A DNA stretch of 8,248 nucleotides, taken from NCBI GenBank assembly GCA_024642025.1, contig JAHEBY010000105.1, positions 1 to 8,248 of the forward strand, given 5' to 3'. Within the stretch, counting starts at the first letter, position 1. Each line of letters opens with the position of its first letter. The translations under genes were made by a program, and so were the position numbers. This document shows, piece by piece, positions 1 to 5,876 of the stretch. The notes under the pieces were generated by a model. It worked only from the letters and a program-made list of their open reading frames with translations, did not search any database and had not been told where the DNA came from. This stretch comes from Comamonadaceae bacterium. GTDB taxonomy: Bacteria > Pseudomonadota > Gammaproteobacteria > Burkholderiales > Burkholderiaceae_C.

Positions 1-50
1 CGTATGAAGTTAAAGATAAGTGTGAAAACTCTTCGAAGCATGTCACCCAT
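1..50 (-). CDS. Possible start of a further operon gene (partial)
   Basis: Just after the ankyrin gene stops, an ATG at 50-48 opens a frame that runs to the window edge without a stop: 16 codons reading MGDMLRRVFTLIFNFI. A second in-frame ATG at 41-39 gives MLRRVFTLIFNFI, which has a basic start followed by a hydrophobic run, as in a signal peptide or membrane anchor. A GGGTG just before the second ATG could serve as a weak ribosome site. Only 4 bases separate the upstream stop from the first ATG, which fits operon packing. The piece is too short to identify, and chance is a real alternative. Confidence 0.3.
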   Translation of the reverse strand, partial: MGDMLRRVFTLIFNFI

Positions 51-54
51 GCGC

Positions 55-714
55 CTACCATTTCCCCTTGGGCTGGCGACCTCTTACAAATTCCGCCACG
101 ATCGCTGCAGCATCCTTGCGTTCGCCTCGATGTGCAAAGTCAATTGCAGTGAGTCCCTGAATATTCTTCAGCAAGGGATCTGCGCCTTCATCCAACAGCA
201 AGGAGACGGCCTCCGGCGTTCCATACAGGGCCGCCATCATCAACGGCGTGCTGCCGTTGGGCGAAGCGGCATCTATGTACGCGTGTTCGTTCAAAAGCAG
301 CTTGATAACCTCGAGGTGCCCTTTTGTGGCGGCGTAATGCAATGGCGCCCAGCCAGGTTTGTTGACATCGGCGTCCCGGGCAATCAACACCTTGCACAAT
401 TGAGCGTCGCCCATGAACGCGGCCATCATCAAGGGGCTTTCGTCAGTCTTGTTGCGGGATTCAACATTGATTTTGGGCCAGTTCAAAAGCGCGTTGATCA
501 CGTTGGGAGCTGGTTCGCGAATAGCCAAAAACAGGGCGTACTGGCCTGACGGGTCTGGCGTATTGGCATCAAAGCCGAGCTTGATCAGCTGCTCGATGGC
601 CCGGCCATCATTGCGCTTCACGGCGGCGAAAAAATCGTCAAAAGATCCCGCATTGCAGATGGAATATCCAATAATTACAATACTATATATAAGATATTTA
701 AAGTAATTTCTCAT
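55..714 (-). CDS. Secreted ankyrin-repeat protein
   Basis: A 219-residue protein with an N-terminal Sec-type signal (residues 1-22: basic MRNYFKY, then a hydrophobic core, with likely cleavage after CNA). There is no valid lipobox before the Cys. About five or six ankyrin repeats fill residues 24-210; the clearest are the SPLMMAA, APLHYAATKGHLEVIKLLL and STPLMMAALYG units. Ankyrin repeats bind proteins, so the mature protein is probably a periplasmic binding or scaffold protein; partner and role are unknown. Its ATG overlaps the tatD stop by 4 bases (ATGA), and a good AGGAG lies 7 bases upstream inside tatD, so the start is well supported and translation is probably coupled. The signal-peptide codons are strikingly AT-rich (10 G/C in the first 54 bases) and include AGA and ATA, unlike the rest of the gene. 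Confidence 0.88.
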   Translation of the reverse strand: MRNYFKYLIYSIVIIGYSICNAGSFDDFFAAVKRNDGRAIEQLIKLGFDANTPDPSGQYALFLAIREPAPNVINALLNWPKINVESRNKTDESPLMMAAFMGDAQLCKVLIARDADVNKPGWAPLHYAATKGHLEVIKLLLNEHAYIDAASPNGSTPLMMAALYGTPEAVSLLLDEGADPLLKNIQGLTAIDFAHRGERKDAAAIVAEFVRGRQPKGKW

Positions 715-1505
715 ATCAAAACTCCTGCAAACAGGTTTTCAAAATTGCGGCTGGTCAGCTCGGCAATCTGTTTCACGGAGCATTTCCTGGTCTCGGCAAG
801 CTGACGCGCGACATGGGGTACCAGCGCCGGCGTATTGGTTTTTCCGCGAAACGGCACAGGCGCCAGATAGGGGCTGTCGGTCTCAATCAGCAGCCGGTCA
901 TCTGGCACAAATGCCGCCACATCACGAATCTCCTGCGCGTTCTTGAACGTCAAAATACCTGAAAACGAGATGTAAAAACCCAGGTCCAGGGCGCCGCGGG
1001 CCACCTCTGCCGTCTCGGTAAAGCAGTGAAACACGCCGCCAGCACTGCCCGGACTGCCATCCTCATGCTCCTCGCGCAAGATCGCCAAGGTGTCGTCCGA
1101 TGCACTTCGGGTATGAATCACAAGCGGTTTGCCAAGTTCCCGGGCGGCACGGATATGGGTTCTGAAGCGCGCGCGCTGCCAGGCCATGTCGGCAACGCTT
1201 CGTCCATTGAGGCGGTAGTAATCCAGCCCGGTTTCACCAATGCCAACCACTTTAGGAAGGCTTCCCAGGCGCAGCAAATCCGCCAGCGTAGGCTCGGTCA
1301 GGCCTTCGGTGTCGGGATGAACCCCTGCTGTAGCCCAAAAGTTGTCGTAGGTGGTGGCCAAGCCATGGACCACCCCAAATTCTTCCATCGTCGTGCAGAT
1401 GCATAGCGCACGGTCAACCTGAGCCTGCGCCATCGCGGCGCGAATCGCTGGCAACTCGTTGTTGAGCTCGGGAAATGCAAGGTGACAGTGGGAATCGGTA
1501 AACAT
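711..1505 (-). CDS. tatD: TatD-family metal-dependent DNase
   Basis: A 264-residue TIM-barrel amidohydrolase-type nuclease, full length for the TatD/YcfH/YjjV family. The metal-binding residues are all visible: H6 and H8 in DSHCHL at the extreme N-terminus, E91 in GIGETGLDYY, H131 in VIHTR, H160 in FHCFTE and D210 in ETDSPYLAP. Family members act as cytosolic 3'-5' exonucleases or DNA/RNA repair enzymes, though the exact substrate of this paralogue cannot be read from sequence. The ATG is fixed because the HxH motif begins at residue 6; the ribosome site before it is weak. The gene lies 68 bases downstream of pilZ and overlaps the ankyrin gene by 4 bases. The tmk-holB-tatD neighbourhood matches E. 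coli ycfH, which favours that subgroup. Confidence 0.93.
   Translation of the reverse strand: MFTDSHCHLAFPELNNELPAIRAAMAQAQVDRALCICTTMEEFGVVHGLATTYDNFWATAGVHPDTEGLTEPTLADLLRLGSLPKVVGIGETGLDYYRLNGRSVADMAWQRARFRTHIRAARELGKPLVIHTRSASDDTLAILREEHEDGSPGSAGGVFHCFTETAEVARGALDLGFYISFSGILTFKNAQEIRDVAAFVPDDRLLIETDSPYLAPVPFRGKTNTPALVPHVARQLAETRKCSVKQIAELTSRNFENLFAGVLI
722..726 (-). promoter_or_regulatory. Ribosome binding site of the ankyrin gene
   Basis: AGGAG on the minus strand, 7 bases before the ATG at 714-712 and inside the last codons of tatD. It is among the best Shine-Dalgarno matches in the window and fixes the start of the ankyrin gene. Confidence 0.75.
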
Positions 1506-1540
1506 GGAAAACTGTCTGTTAGTGGGTTTCGCCTCTGGCC

Positions 1541-1564
1541 CGCCAATGGTGGCGAGCCCGCCAC
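1541..1564 (-). other. Competing hairpins in the pilZ-tatD gap
   Basis: The 68-base gap between pilZ and tatD holds two mutually exclusive hairpins. Bases 1549-1554 (gtggcg) pair perfectly with 1559-1564 (cgccac) across a 4-base loop. Alternatively 1550-1554 (tggcg) pairs with 1541-1545 (cgcca), also across a 4-base loop. No T-run follows either on the minus strand, so this is not a standard intrinsic terminator. It could be an RNA stability, processing or pausing element, or have no function. Confidence 0.4.
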
Positions 1565-1573
1565 AACCCGCAC

Positions 1574-1939
1574 TCAGATGGTTTGCGTGGGCCTGTCCGA
1601 CGCCAGGTTGGCACCGAGGATTTCTTCAATCTTGATTTTCAGCAGGCGCGATTTTTCGTCCCGCGGGAACAAAATGCCAACGCCTTGCGTGCGGTTGCCG
1701 AGCGCCTTGGGTGGCGTGACCCAGGCCACCTTGCCCGCAACGGGGTAACGCTGCGGATCGTCAGGAATCGACAGCAGCACGTAAATGTCATCGCCCAGCT
1801 TGTATTCGCGCGACGTGGGTATAAAGATGCCACCTTCGGTGAACTGGGAAATATAGGCGGCATACAGCGCAGCTTTTTCCTTGATGGCAAGCTGAATGAC
1901 GCTGGGGCGCGGAGAGCCTGAACTTATTGTGGTAGCCAT
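1574..1939 (-). CDS. pilZ: PilZ-domain protein (type IV pilus PilZ type)
   Basis: A 121-residue single-domain protein resembling PilZ of Pseudomonas type IV pilus assembly, a cytosolic protein needed for pilus biogenesis or twitching, partly through the PilB ATPase and FimX in studied species. The beta-barrel core is visible around residues 24-92 (LYAAYISQFTEGGIFI, LGDDIYVLL, PVAGKVAWVTPP, GVGILF), followed by a helix at 94-110. The c-di-GMP signature is absent: there is no RxxxR at the N-terminus, and FTEGGIF stands where D/NxSxxG would be, so direct c-di-GMP binding is unlikely. The ATG is the only usable start, because an in-frame TAA lies 24 bases upstream; no clear Shine-Dalgarno is seen. 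It sits 39 bases after holB, the same holB-pilZ-tatD setting as in pseudomonads. A role in pili here is inferred from family and context. Confidence 0.88.
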   Translation of the reverse strand: MATTISSGSPRPSVIQLAIKEKAALYAAYISQFTEGGIFIPTSREYKLGDDIYVLLSIPDDPQRYPVAGKVAWVTPPKALGNRTQGVGILFPRDEKSRLLKIKIEEILGANLASDRPTQTI

Positions 1940-1978
1940 GATGCAATCAGTACACCGAGTTTAAAGGGTTTTTCGCGT

Positions 1979-3088
1979 TCAACGTGCCGGATTAAGCACG
2001 TTTTGGGCCTGATTGACCAGCGCTTCCTGCATCAAACCTACGTTGAAGGGGTGCTCCATGGTGCGCGAGGCGTCTGACAGCTGTTTGGACCAGGTTCCCA
2101 GCCGCGCAAAAACTGACGCTTGATTTGCGGGGTTCGGCCCTCCCGTTTTGCGCAGGTTGCCAGCATTGCCCGGCTTGTCGGCCGCAGGCAAAACCGGCAA
2201 GTCCGCCGCATCAAAAAACCGGGGTGCTGCGCCAGCGGACACGGCCAGCAGGTCGTGGCAAATCTTTTGCAGCGCGTCGATCATCTGGGAGGGCGCCCAG
2301 TCTTTGAACACGGCCACCTCCCCTCGAGCAACCGCCTTGGGTAGCAACCCCCACGACCGCCCTTCAAGGCCCGCTTGGGCCATGTTCAGCGCGTCCATGG
2401 CACGGCCACCGGCTGCGCGCAGCATTAGCGGTGCCTGGCCCGCCGCAACGCCCTGCTTTTGCAGCCAGTCGATCGACTGGGCAGCGTCGGGCCAGACCAT
2501 GTTGTGTCCGAGGCAGCGGCTGCGAATGGTGGGCAAGAGCTGATGCGCGGCCTCGCTGGCCAGCACAAATCGCACATCGCCAGCGGGTTCTTCCAGCGTT
2601 TTAAGCAGGGTATTGGCAGTGATGTTGTTCATGCGCTCGGCCGGAAACACCATCACCACTTTGCCGCGGCCCCGCGCGTTGGTTCGCTGCGAAAACTCCA
2701 CCGCTTCGCGCATGGCGTCAACCCGGATTTCCTTGCTGGGTTTGCGCTTTTTATCGTCGATCTCGCGCTGGGCTTTTTCGCTCAGCGGCCAATTGCGCGC
2801 GAGCATGTCGGTTTCCGGCATCAGCAGGCATAGGTCTGCATGAGTACGGACCTCGATGGCATGGCAACTGGCGCATGTGCCGCATGCGCCCTGAGCCGTC
2901 GGGTTGTCACACAGCCACGCGCTGGCCAATGCCAAAGCCAGCTGATATTGGCCCAGGCCGGACGGCCCCTGAAGCAACCAGGCATGGCCCCGCTGGGCCA
3001 ACAGGGACACCAGCTGCCCGCGGATCCACTCAGGCTGCCCGTCCCCAGGCTGCGAAGCAATTGCTGGAGTCGCGTCAGTTGCCGTCAC
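1979..3088 (-). CDS. holB: DNA polymerase III subunit delta prime
   Basis: Clamp-loader subunit delta prime, which works with gamma/tau and delta to load the beta clamp on primed DNA. From the GTG start it is 369 residues, slightly long for the family. Visible features: a P-loop-like GPSGLGQ at 41-47 in which the Walker lysine is Q, as expected for the non-hydrolysing delta prime; a zinc module C60-x8-C69-x2-C72-x2-C75; an AAA+ core with NTLLKTLEEPAG; and the SRC motif in TIRSRC. The open frame extends to an ATG at 3157, which would overlap tmk by 73 bases with a low-complexity leader. I prefer GTG at 3088 because it forms a 4-base GTGA overlap with the tmk stop and has GGGGAG 8 bases upstream. 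Confidence 0.92.
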   Translation of the reverse strand: MTATDATPAIASQPGDGQPEWIRGQLVSLLAQRGHAWLLQGPSGLGQYQLALALASAWLCDNPTAQGACGTCASCHAIEVRTHADLCLLMPETDMLARNWPLSEKAQREIDDKKRKPSKEIRVDAMREAVEFSQRTNARGRGKVVMVFPAERMNNITANTLLKTLEEPAGDVRFVLASEAAHQLLPTIRSRCLGHNMVWPDAAQSIDWLQKQGVAAGQAPLMLRAAGGRAMDALNMAQAGLEGRSWGLLPKAVARGEVAVFKDWAPSQMIDALQKICHDLLAVSAGAAPRFFDAADLPVLPAADKPGNAGNLRKTGGPNPANQASVFARLGTWSKQLSDASRTMEHPFNVGLMQEALVNQAQNVLNPAR

Positions 3089-3756
3089 GCGCGGCGCTCC
3101 CCGGCACGTGGTGCCAGCCAGCCTTTGGCTGCCACGGCTTGCCAGACTTGCTGCCACACTTCGGATACTTCCAGCGCCGCATCGATGCGCTCAAATCGCG
3201 CCGGAAACTGCTGTGCGCGCTCGGCATAGGCGGCGGCAACCCGGCCAAAAAATGCCGCATCAAGCGCCTCAAACTGGTCCGGTGCACGTGCCGTGCTCAG
3301 GCGGCCCGCCGCGACCTCGGGCGGCAGATCAAACCACAGCGTGAGGTCGGGTTCACGTATCAAATTGGGCTCTAGCTCCCGATTCGATTGAACCTTTTGC
3401 TCCAGAAACAAGAGCATTTCCCGGTCAAACCCCTGCCCGCCGCCCTGATAGGCGAAAGTGGAATCGGTAAATCGGTCACACAACACGACCTCGCCGCGGG
3501 CCAGCGCCGGTTCAATGCGGTTCTGCAGATGGTCTCGACGAGCCGCAAAAACCAGCAGCGCGCTGGTCATGGCGTCCATCGGTTCGTGCAGGATCAGGGC
3601 CCGCAGCTTTTCGGCCAGCCCGGTGCCACCGGGCTCACGGGTCAGGGTCACCACCCTGCCCTGGCCCTCAAAAGCGCGGGCCAGCGCGTCGATGTGGGTG
3701 GATTTGCCGGCGCCGTCTATGCCTTCAAAGCTGATGAAAATGCCGCTTGAACTCAA
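3085..3756 (-). CDS. tmk: Thymidylate kinase (dTMP kinase)
   Basis: A 223-residue P-loop kinase that phosphorylates dTMP to dTDP in the cytosol, an essential step in dTTP supply. Motifs: the P-loop in EGIDGAGKST at 11-20, TREPGGT at 39-45, the DRF/Y dTMP-binding motif CDRFTDSTFAYQGGGQ at 93-108, and a LID region near 151-163. The LID reads APDQFE where many homologues have DRxE, so a usually basic position is Q. The start is TTG: an in-frame TAA at 3783-3781 lies just upstream, no ATG or GTG lies between it and the P-loop, and AAGGG sits 5 bases before the TTG. It begins 33 bases after mltG ends and overlaps holB by 4 bases (GTGA). Confidence 0.95.
   Translation of the reverse strand: MSSSGIFISFEGIDGAGKSTHIDALARAFEGQGRVVTLTREPGGTGLAEKLRALILHEPMDAMTSALLVFAARRDHLQNRIEPALARGEVVLCDRFTDSTFAYQGGGQGFDREMLLFLEQKVQSNRELEPNLIREPDLTLWFDLPPEVAAGRLSTARAPDQFEALDAAFFGRVAAAYAERAQQFPARFERIDAALEVSEVWQQVWQAVAAKGWLAPRAGERRA
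3097..3102 (-). promoter_or_regulatory. Ribosome binding site deciding the holB GTG start
   Basis: GGGGAG on the minus strand with an 8-base spacer to GTG at 3088-3086, lying inside the end of tmk. It favours the GTG start over the longer ATG start at 3157 and implies that holB translation is coupled to tmk. Confidence 0.6.
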
Positions 3757-3761
3757 TTTTT

Positions 3762-3766
3762 CCCTT
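3762..3766 (-). promoter_or_regulatory. Ribosome binding site of tmk (TTG start)
   Basis: AAGGG on the minus strand, 5 bases before TTG at 3756-3754. Together with the in-frame stop at 3783-3781 it supports TTG as the real start codon. Confidence 0.55.
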
Positions 3767-3789
3767 GGCTGATGTGCTCTTTATCTGCA

Positions 3790-4818
3790 CTATTTTTGAT
3801 TGCGCTGAAACTTGTTCACCGCCCGATTGTGCGCTCCCAGCGAGTCGCTGAACTGGCTGCTGCCGTCCCCACGCGCCACAAAATAGAGCGCTTTTGATGG
3901 TGGCGGCGCCACGGCGGCCAAAAGCGACGCCTTGCCGGGCATGGCGATGGGCGTGGGTGGCAGGCCCGCGCGGGTGTAGGTGTTCCACGGCGTGTCGGTC
4001 TGCAGATCCTTCTTGCGAAGGTTGCCGTCAAACCGCGCCCCCATGCCGTAAATGACGGTCGGGTCGGTCTGCAACAACATGCCAATACGCAGGCGGTTGG
4101 CAAACACGCTGGCCACCATGGGGCGGTCTGCCGCAGCACCGGTTTCCTTTTCAACAATGCTGGCCAAGATCAACGCCTCATCAGCTGACTTGAGCGGAGA
4201 ATCGGCCGATTTTCGGGCCCAGGCGGCTTCGAGCTGCTTGTTCATGGCCCTCATCGCACGCTCCAGCACGTGCAAATCGGACGAACCACGGGCAAAGGCG
4301 TAGGTGTCCGGGAAGAAACGCCCTTCCGGGTGCAAACCGGGTTTACCCAGCTTTTCCATGATCATTTCATCGCTTAGCCCCCGAGCACTGTGCGTGAGCA
4401 GCTCTTCCTTTGATAGCACTTCGAGAAACTGCCGGAAGGTGCTGCCTTCCACCAGCGTGATGCGCTCCATCACCTCGTCGCCCTGCACAAGCTTTTCGAG
4501 AAGCGATTTGGGCGTCAAGCCGGCCTGCAACTCGTAACTGCCCGCCTTGATGCGACGGGCGTCGCCGGAGAGCCGAAACCATGCATACAGTAGTGTGGGG
4601 TCTACCGCAACGCCGCTTTGTGCCACCAGCTGTGCAACCGCTTTGGCTGAAATGCCGGGCTCAATGGAAAGGTCCACCGTGGCCGCTCCGCCACCCGCAG
4701 GCGCGCCGCCCGGCGCGCTGATGTCCAGTGGCTGGTTGATCCACCAGGCGGCGGCTCCGGCCACGGCAGCAGCCAGAACAGCGACCAGGAGCAAGCTCTT
4801 GAAAAGGAATCGAATCAC
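3790..4818 (-). CDS. mltG: Endolytic murein transglycosylase MltG (YceG-like)
   Basis: A 342-residue inner-membrane protein that cleaves nascent glycan strands in the periplasm and is thought to terminate peptidoglycan polymerisation. One membrane segment lies at about 8-26, followed by a Gly/Ala/Pro-rich linker at 34-46, a LysM-like region at about 47-115 and the YceG catalytic domain at about 120-338. Motifs: HPEGRFFPDTYAF at 163-175, ILASIVEKETG at 217-227 with E223 matching the catalytic Glu of E. coli MltG, LQTDPTVIYGMG, and WNTYTRAGLPPTPIAMPG. The late GDGSHxF motif of many homologues reads GDGSSQF here. The start is GTG at 4818; no other usual start exists before the in-frame TGA at 4854-4852, and AGGG just upstream is close to the start. 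It heads the minus-strand string and is divergent from ygfZ. Confidence 0.93.
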   Translation of the reverse strand: MIRFLFKSLLLVAVLAAAVAGAAAWWINQPLDISAPGGAPAGGGAATVDLSIEPGISAKAVAQLVAQSGVAVDPTLLYAWFRLSGDARRIKAGSYELQAGLTPKSLLEKLVQGDEVMERITLVEGSTFRQFLEVLSKEELLTHSARGLSDEMIMEKLGKPGLHPEGRFFPDTYAFARGSSDLHVLERAMRAMNKQLEAAWARKSADSPLKSADEALILASIVEKETGAAADRPMVASVFANRLRIGMLLQTDPTVIYGMGARFDGNLRKKDLQTDTPWNTYTRAGLPPTPIAMPGKASLLAAVAPPPSKALYFVARGDGSSQFSDSLGAHNRAVNKFQRNQK

Positions 4819-4861
4819 AACCCTGCTGGCGTAACGAGTACTAAAAGGAATTCAGGCGACG
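4819..4861. promoter_or_regulatory. Divergent spacer between mltG and ygfZ
   Basis: Only 43 bases separate the two start codons, so the promoters of both genes must overlap this spacer and the 5' coding ends. On the minus strand TATCAT (4867-4862) matches the -10 consensus at 5 of 6 positions, with TTGCAA (4892-4887) as a weak -35 at a long 19-base spacing; this is only a candidate mltG promoter. No convincing sigma-70 promoter was found for ygfZ. AAGGA at 4845-4849 is the likely ygfZ ribosome site, 12 bases from its ATG. Confidence 0.3.
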
Positions 4862-5851
4862 ATGATAATTGAGCCCATGACCACCATTGCAAATTCCGCT
4901 GTAAGTCCTGTAACCATCTTGCCAAATGGCATGTTGGACGGTATTGCTGCCCTGCCCCATCTGGGCATCATTCGTGTGCAAGGGCCCAACGCGGCGACTT
5001 TCCTGCATGGCCAGTTGACGCAGGACTTTGCCTTGCTCGACGCTTCCCATGCCCGCCTGACGGCCTTTTGCAGCGCCAAAGGGCGCATGCAGGCCAGTTT
5101 TATCGGTTTCAAACGCGGCCCGGAAGAGATTTTGCTGGTTTGCAGTGCAGATATTCTGGCTCCCACGCTCAAGCGCCTGTCGATGTTTGTGATGCGCGCC
5201 AAAGCCAAACTGACCGACGCCACAAACGATTTCACGTTGCTTGGCCTGGCTGGCACAACGCTGGAAAATACTATTAAAACAATAGCTGCTCCCGCATATT
5301 CGACAGGGGCTAAGGTCGACTTTGGCACTATAAATTTGGCTTATTTGCATCCGGCAGGCACCACGCCCCGTGCGTTGTGGGTGGCGCCCAGGGACGAGCC
5401 GCTCCCGCTAGGCCAGCCGCTAGCCACAGACGTGTGGCAGTGGGGCGAGGTCCAAAGTGGGGTGGCAACCATCACCGCGCCGATTGTGGAGGCATTTGTT
5501 CCGCAAATGCTCAATTACGAGTCGGTCGGCGGTGTGAATTTCAAAAAGGGCTGCTATCCCGGCCAGGAAGTGGTGGCGCGCAGCCAGTTCCGCGGCACGC
5601 TCAAGCGCCGCGCCTTTCTGGCCCACTGCGAGCAGGAAATGTTGGCAGGGCAAGAGGTTTTTGCCGAGGGTGATGACAGTCAGCCCGTGGCCATGGTGGC
5701 GCAGGCGGCTCAGTCGCCGCTGGGCGGATTTGACGCCATCGTGTCGGGGCAAGTAGCGGCCCTGGAGGTGTCTGCGTTACGACTGGGCACAACGACGGGG
5801 CCGGTTCTGACGCTGGCAGCGCTGCCGTACGAGTTGCTGGCGGATATTTAG
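4862..5851 (+). CDS. ygfZ: Folate-binding protein YgfZ (GcvT-like)
   Basis: A 329-residue protein of the YgfZ/GcvT-like family, which binds tetrahydrofolate and helps maintain certain iron-sulfur enzymes such as MiaB. The signature KGCYPGQE is at 229-236 with the key Cys at 231, in GVNFKKGCYPGQEVVARSQFRG. The N-terminal folate-binding fold includes LGIIRVQGPNAATFLHGQLTQD (34-55) and AFCSAKGRMQASF. I chose ATG at 4862; a second in-frame ATG at 4877 has no ribosome site and would cost only 5 residues. The stretch at about 136-160 (ENTIKTIAAPAYSTGAKVDF) is AT-rich at its start and looks like a translated repeat remnant, lying between conserved blocks. It is the only plus-strand gene, divergent from mltG and convergent with the thioesterase fusion 7 bases away. 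Confidence 0.93.
   Translation: MIIEPMTTIANSAVSPVTILPNGMLDGIAALPHLGIIRVQGPNAATFLHGQLTQDFALLDASHARLTAFCSAKGRMQASFIGFKRGPEEILLVCSADILAPTLKRLSMFVMRAKAKLTDATNDFTLLGLAGTTLENTIKTIAAPAYSTGAKVDFGTINLAYLHPAGTTPRALWVAPRDEPLPLGQPLATDVWQWGEVQSGVATITAPIVEAFVPQMLNYESVGGVNFKKGCYPGQEVVARSQFRGTLKRRAFLAHCEQEMLAGQEVFAEGDDSQPVAMVAQAAQSPLGGFDAIVSGQVAALEVSALRLGTTTGPVLTLAALPYELLADI
5264..5332 (+). repeat. Probable remnant of a dispersed Comamonadaceae repeat inside ygfZ
   Basis: The stretch runs from an AT-rich lead (tactattaaaacaatagctg, 5270-5288) through cccgcatattcgacaggggc (5291-5310) to taaggtcgacttt. From memory, many Comamonadaceae genomes carry numerous copies of a short element with an AATAGCTGCT core, a GC-rich pair of arms and a closing taaaggcc/tagaggtc-like segment, often inside genes. 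This stretch follows that layout. It stays in frame and encodes IKTIAAPAYSTGAKVDF. The exact ends are uncertain, and no second copy lies in the window to compare with. Confidence 0.45.
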
Positions 5852-5876
5852 CGCGGATTTAGCGCGGGTTTAGCGT
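5846..5876. repeat. 11-bp tandem repeat at the convergent gene ends
   Basis: The unit atttagcgcgg occurs exactly twice (5846-5856, 5857-5867), followed by a partial third copy gtttagcgt (5868-5876). The first copy carries the ygfZ TAG stop (5849-5851) and the second carries the TAA of the opposing gene (5861-5859). The third copy and part of the second encode the last residues of that opposing protein. No terminator hairpin is seen between the two genes. Confidence 0.85.

Noticed and set aside
413..706. Long plus-strand open frames opposite the ankyrin, tatD, holB, tmk and mltG genes
   Set aside because: They lie antisense to genes with clear family motifs, show no recognisable domains, and are expected in GC-rich coding DNA.
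1541..1564. Intrinsic terminator after pilZ
   Set aside because: The stem is GC-rich, but no T-run follows on the minus strand, and tatD continues in the same direction shortly after.
3089..3157. Longer holB start at ATG 3157 giving 392 residues
   Set aside because: It would overlap tmk by 73 bases with a leader lacking family resemblance; the GTG at 3088 has a better ribosome site and a 4-base overlap.
3781..3805. AATCAAAAATAGTGC at the mltG stop as a second piece of the dispersed repeat
   Set aside because: The likeness is too short and covers the normal mltG end; it cannot be told from chance without a genome search.
4799..4844. TTGAAA (4799-4804) with TACTAA (4839-4844) as a ygfZ promoter
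   Set aside because: The spacing of 34 bases is far from the usual 16-18, and no good -10 lies at the right distance.
4841..5350. Long minus-strand frames opposite the first half of ygfZ
   Set aside because: YgfZ is clearly the coding strand here, with conserved blocks; the antisense frames have no recognisable features.
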